DNA of 64,000 nucleotides, from NCBI GenBank assembly GCA_964612145.1, contig CAZTBP010000021.1:9993-73992 (forward strand). Reading direction: 5' to 3'. Below, one piece after another: positions 61,143 through 64,000 of this stretch (within the stretch, counting starts at the first letter, position 1; each line of letters starts with the position of its first letter). The notes beneath the pieces were generated by a model. The model was not told the DNA's origin. It ran no database searches and saw nothing but the letters and a program-made list of their open reading frames with translations. This stretch comes from JAGNLV01 sp964612145. GTDB taxonomy: Bacteria; Zixibacteria; MSB-5A5; GN15; FEB-12. The translations under genes and the position numbers were made by a program.

Positions 61143-63938
61143 ATGTCAATCTTACGGTCAATTTCCGTAGCTTTTTGGCTCTCTCTAATCTTTATGTCCA
61201 GTGCCTTCTCGCAGCCGAAGAGCTGGGACGAGCTGCTTTCTGCTGCTAATCAATTCAGAAGAGAAGGCTCTATAGACTCCGCCCTATATTACGGTGAAGC
61301 GGCCTTGGAGGCTGCCCGTCGGCAGCATGGTTCTGCGGATTCCAGCGTCGCCCTCGTATATCACCGGCTGGGTGTTTTTCACCATAATACAAACCCAGAC
61401 TCGGCGATGGCACTTTACAAGAAAGCGCTATGGGTATGGAGAGATATCAATCAGCCCAATCCTGCTGACCTTGCCAAGACGCTCAATAATATTGCCGTGC
61501 TCCATGGCTCTTACGGACGTTATATCGAGGCAAAGGAAGTACTGACAGAGTCCTTGCAGCTGAAAGAACAATTCCTTGATCCCTATGACGTCAGTCTTTC
61601 CAGTGCCTACAACAACTTGGGGGACATTTATCGTCAGCTCGGTATGCTCCGGGAGGCGGAATATTACTTAGAAAAGGCCTGGAAGATCCGAGACAGCGTT
61701 CTACCGGACTCACATAGCAGAAGAATCGATACCATGCATCGCCTCGGGCACGTGGCCTATGCTCGGCTTGATGTCGACGAGGCACTGCGATGGTATACAG
61801 GGGCGTTAAGCGCCCTTGCTGACGACGCAGACCCGCCCACCGTGGCGGGGGCAACACTCAATGTCGCTACGGCTCATCTAAGCGATAAGAACTATGACGT
61901 AGCAGAATCCCTCCTTGTTGGGATCTATGAATCGGGCTATTCCAATAACTGGACCGAAAATGACTTGCTTGGACTTGCAGCAAACAATCTCGGCCTGCTG
62001 TATGTGCAAACCAACAATCCGGAAGCGGCCGTGCAGCCGTTACTTCATGCGGCCGATTTTTTTCAAAGCACCTACGACGACGAACATCCGGAATACGCGC
62101 GAGCGCTGGTCAATCTCGCGCGTGCATACACTGATCTAAACATAATTGACAGTGCCCACGCTCTCCTCCAGCGGAGCCTGAAACTGCGAGAGCGAGTGCT
62201 GGGAGAACAACACCCTCATGTCGCCTATACCCTTTGGGCTCTGGGTGATAACTATCTGGCGGCAGAAAACTATGACGCGGCCCTGACAACCTATCGTAGA
62301 TCCTACCGTTTGTATCAGGCTCAGGTGCAGGACTATATACCGTATCTTCCGGAGCGTGATGCGATTGATTTCATTGCAAGCGCCGGCGCACTTCGTGATC
62401 GAATCATTCATACTCTCTTGGCAAGCGGGCTCACCGAAATTGCGAAACAAGAAATTGCTCGGCTGGTTGTAAACTCGAAACGCTTAATCTCTGAAGAAAG
62501 CCAGCGCCGCCATGCCTTGCTTCACCTATCGAAAAATGCCGCCATAAAGACAATGCACGACTCACTTGTTGCAATCCAAAACGAGCTCTTCCGCCTGACC
62601 GTTCTGAACCCGATGCCGACTAACGACGCTGAGCAGTACAGTAGAATAAGTCAGCTTAGTATGACCGCAGAGAGCCTTGAATCTCAAATAGCCAGTGAAC
62701 TTCCTGACCGGGGAGTTGCATCAACAGAGCCTCGTCAGGTTGACATTGAGTCTATCCAAAAAACCCTTTCAGATAATCAGGCAGTAATTGAATACCTCAA
62801 GTATTCTTACCCGCAGGACGAGACAATACACATTCGTTACAAATATCTCGCCGCAATTATAGATCGCGGTAGCGTCGAAATTGTGGATCTGGGAGAAGCC
62901 GCAATTATTGACAGTGCGGTATCTGATTTCCGCAATCACTTCCAGACGGTAGCCGAGTCTGGTACTTTGCCGGACCGCGAGCACGCTGAAAGCTATCGAA
63001 TCTTCGGAAGTCACGTGAGCGACCTTCTCTATCGACCACTGATGGAATCAATCGCCGGGCATCCACATGTCTTTGTCGCTGCCGACGATGCAATCAACTT
63101 TGTGTCTTTTGGAAGTCTGCCGCTGGATGGTGACTCCTTCGTCATCGAGAATAAACTGATTCAATATATTTCGAGTTCTAAAGACCTTTTAACAAGTGCT
63201 TTGAGTGAGTCGGGTACAGGCTTTATAGCTTTTGCTGACCCGTCTTTCGAGTCCCATGGGCAAGGTCAAGAAATCCGACCGGCAGAAGGTCGCATTACAC
63301 GACAATTCAGCACCAATCTCGCAGAGCTTAGGCCGCTACCGGAAACGAGAGAAGAGTGTGAAATGGTTGCGCGGGATTGGGAGCATCTAACCGGAGAGAC
63401 GGCCGCAGTGTATTACGGTGATGAAGCATCAGAATCACGAGCCCGACAGGAAATCGGTGGCAAGAGAGTTGTCTACTTCGCGACCCATGGTTTCTTTGCC
63501 GAAGAGGCGCGGGAATCCGTGTGGCCGATGCTACGTAATGGCCTGTATCTCGCCCCGACAGGCGGCAACAGTGGTGACGCTACTCAAGACGGATTCCTGA
63601 CTGCTGCTGAATTGTTGGCCTTCGACCTCCGAGGCGTCAATGCCGTTGTCCTTTCCGCATGCGAAACAGCAGCAGGGGTTTCTCATGGGGGAGAAGGAGT
63701 ATTCGGCCTGCGGCGTGCTTTCAATATCGCTGGAGCCCGTTATGTTGTCAGTGCACTATGGCAGGTCGATAGCAGGACGACTGCTACCATGATGTCAGAG
63801 CTCTTCAAATTGTCCGAAGAGGAGAGCTTAGTCGAATCGATCCGTCGAGTTCAACTCAGACAGATAGAGCGTAATCATCGCTTAGGTTTTGCAAATCATC
63901 CTTATACTTGGGGAGGCTTCATAGTCACGGGAGATTAG
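61143..63938 (+). CDS. Secreted TPR-CHAT caspase-like protease
   Basis: A 931-residue protein with a clear signal peptide (MSILRSISVAFWLSLIFMSSAFSQ split by the hydrophobic core), so it works outside the cytoplasm. TPR units fill about residues 30-430 (DLAKTLNNIAVLHGSYGRYIEAKEV and similar). A helical linker follows, and the CHAT domain covers about 590-931. The dyad is His782 in YFATHGFF and Cys840 in LSACETAAG, with YVVSALWQVD and HPYTWGGFIVTGD typical of the family. GGGGGAA precedes the ATG. It is last of the visible operon; the window ends 62 bp later, so a following gene, such as a subtilisin as in the first cassette, cannot be excluded. Confidence 0.93.
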   Translation: MSILRSISVAFWLSLIFMSSAFSQPKSWDELLSAANQFRREGSIDSALYYGEAALEAARRQHGSADSSVALVYHRLGVFHHNTNPDSAMALYKKALWVWRDINQPNPADLAKTLNNIAVLHGSYGRYIEAKEVLTESLQLKEQFLDPYDVSLSSAYNNLGDIYRQLGMLREAEYYLEKAWKIRDSVLPDSHSRRIDTMHRLGHVAYARLDVDEALRWYTGALSALADDADPPTVAGATLNVATAHLSDKNYDVAESLLVGIYESGYSNNWTENDLLGLAANNLGLLYVQTNNPEAAVQPLLHAADFFQSTYDDEHPEYARALVNLARAYTDLNIIDSAHALLQRSLKLRERVLGEQHPHVAYTLWALGDNYLAAENYDAALTTYRRSYRLYQAQVQDYIPYLPERDAIDFIASAGALRDRIIHTLLASGLTEIAKQEIARLVVNSKRLISEESQRRHALLHLSKNAAIKTMHDSLVAIQNELFRLTVLNPMPTNDAEQYSRISQLSMTAESLESQIASELPDRGVASTEPRQVDIESIQKTLSDNQAVIEYLKYSYPQDETIHIRYKYLAAIIDRGSVEIVDLGEAAIIDSAVSDFRNHFQTVAESGTLPDREHAESYRIFGSHVSDLLYRPLMESIAGHPHVFVAADDAINFVSFGSLPLDGDSFVIENKLIQYISSSKDLLTSALSESGTGFIAFADPSFESHGQGQEIRPAEGRITRQFSTNLAELRPLPETREECEMVARDWEHLTGETAAVYYGDEASESRARQEIGGKRVVYFATHGFFAEEARESVWPMLRNGLYLAPTGGNSGDATQDGFLTAAELLAFDLRGVNAVVLSACETAAGVSHGGEGVFGLRRAFNIAGARYVVSALWQVDSRTTATMMSELFKLSEEESLVESIRRVQLRQIERNHRLGFANHPYTWGGFIVTGD

Positions 63939-64000
63939 GAGAGGGCGGTAAGCTTCCCTGTCAAGTAGACAATTTTAAAATAGAGTTTTTGGCGGTTTGA

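Noticed and set aside
1..64000. Insertion sequences, phage genes, tRNA or rRNA genes
   Set aside because: No transposase, integrase, terminal repeats, or cloverleaf/rRNA signatures were seen in either strand.

Overview
The window reads as a chromosomal segment of a bacterium with a diderm envelope, most like candidate phylum Zixibacteria or a neighbour in the FCB superphylum. The reasons are many secreted proteins ending in type I dockerin pairs of the form DLTYLVDFLFRGG, C-terminal type IX-like sorting domains (NYPNPFNPSTT ... SGIYFYR ... KKM), a beta-barrel porin between multiheme cytochromes, and ECF sigma factors. This placement is an inference from protein style; there is no rRNA or other marker gene here. 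I see no tRNA, rRNA, CRISPR array or insertion sequence.

Layout. 1-5.6 kb: a secreted subtilisin (cut by the left edge) and an oligopeptidase B-like S9 peptidase. 5.8-9.5 kb: a small membrane protein, an ECF sigma/zinc anti-sigma pair, OsmC, and a type I glutamine synthetase without the adenylylation tyrosine. 9.6-21.9 kb: a large sorted surface protein, a lipoprotein serpin, an SGNH hydrolase, a TauE/CoA-binding/Eis-type acetyltransferase run, a thrombospondin-3/dockerin protein and an LTA-synthase-like membrane sulfatase. 21.9-26.9 kb: a CGGC-domain protein and gatE-gatD, the archaeal-type Glu-tRNA(Gln) amidotransferase, then a WlbA-like sugar dehydrogenase. 27.0-30.8 kb: decaheme cytochrome, outer-membrane barrel and hexaheme lipoprotein, in effect an Mtr-like electron conduit. 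31-39.3 kb: tRNA-dihydrouridine synthase, an Old Yellow Enzyme, a papain-family protease, a flavin reductase-like protein and a tricorn-like protease. 39.3-48 kb: an ECF sigma / regulator / TPR-CHAT protease / subtilisin operon, plus FG-GAP and sorted secreted proteins. 48.6-54.3 kb: a 1825-residue sorted protein with a duplicated glycine-rich beta region and a phospholipase A2-like motif.

The right end (54.5-64 kb) holds the two most unusual loci. The first is a minus-strand array of four FeeM/LuxI-like N-acyltransferases. They are interleaved with two nearly identical 38-residue peptide genes and four copies of a G-tract leader, made by a tandem duplication of about 2.07 kb, and end in an ICMT-like membrane methyltransferase. 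The second is a divergent operon of ECF sigma, 30-residue ORF, transmembrane regulator and secreted TPR-CHAT protease. This repeats the logic of the 41-45 kb cassette, but with the regulator and the protease both moved to the envelope. A sigma factor next to a TPR-CHAT protease recalls the output module of type III-E CRISPR (Csx29/Csx30/sigma), here with no CRISPR genes.

The general picture is a surface-active, protease-rich heterotroph that can probably pass electrons across its outer membrane and may make acylated small molecules or peptides.
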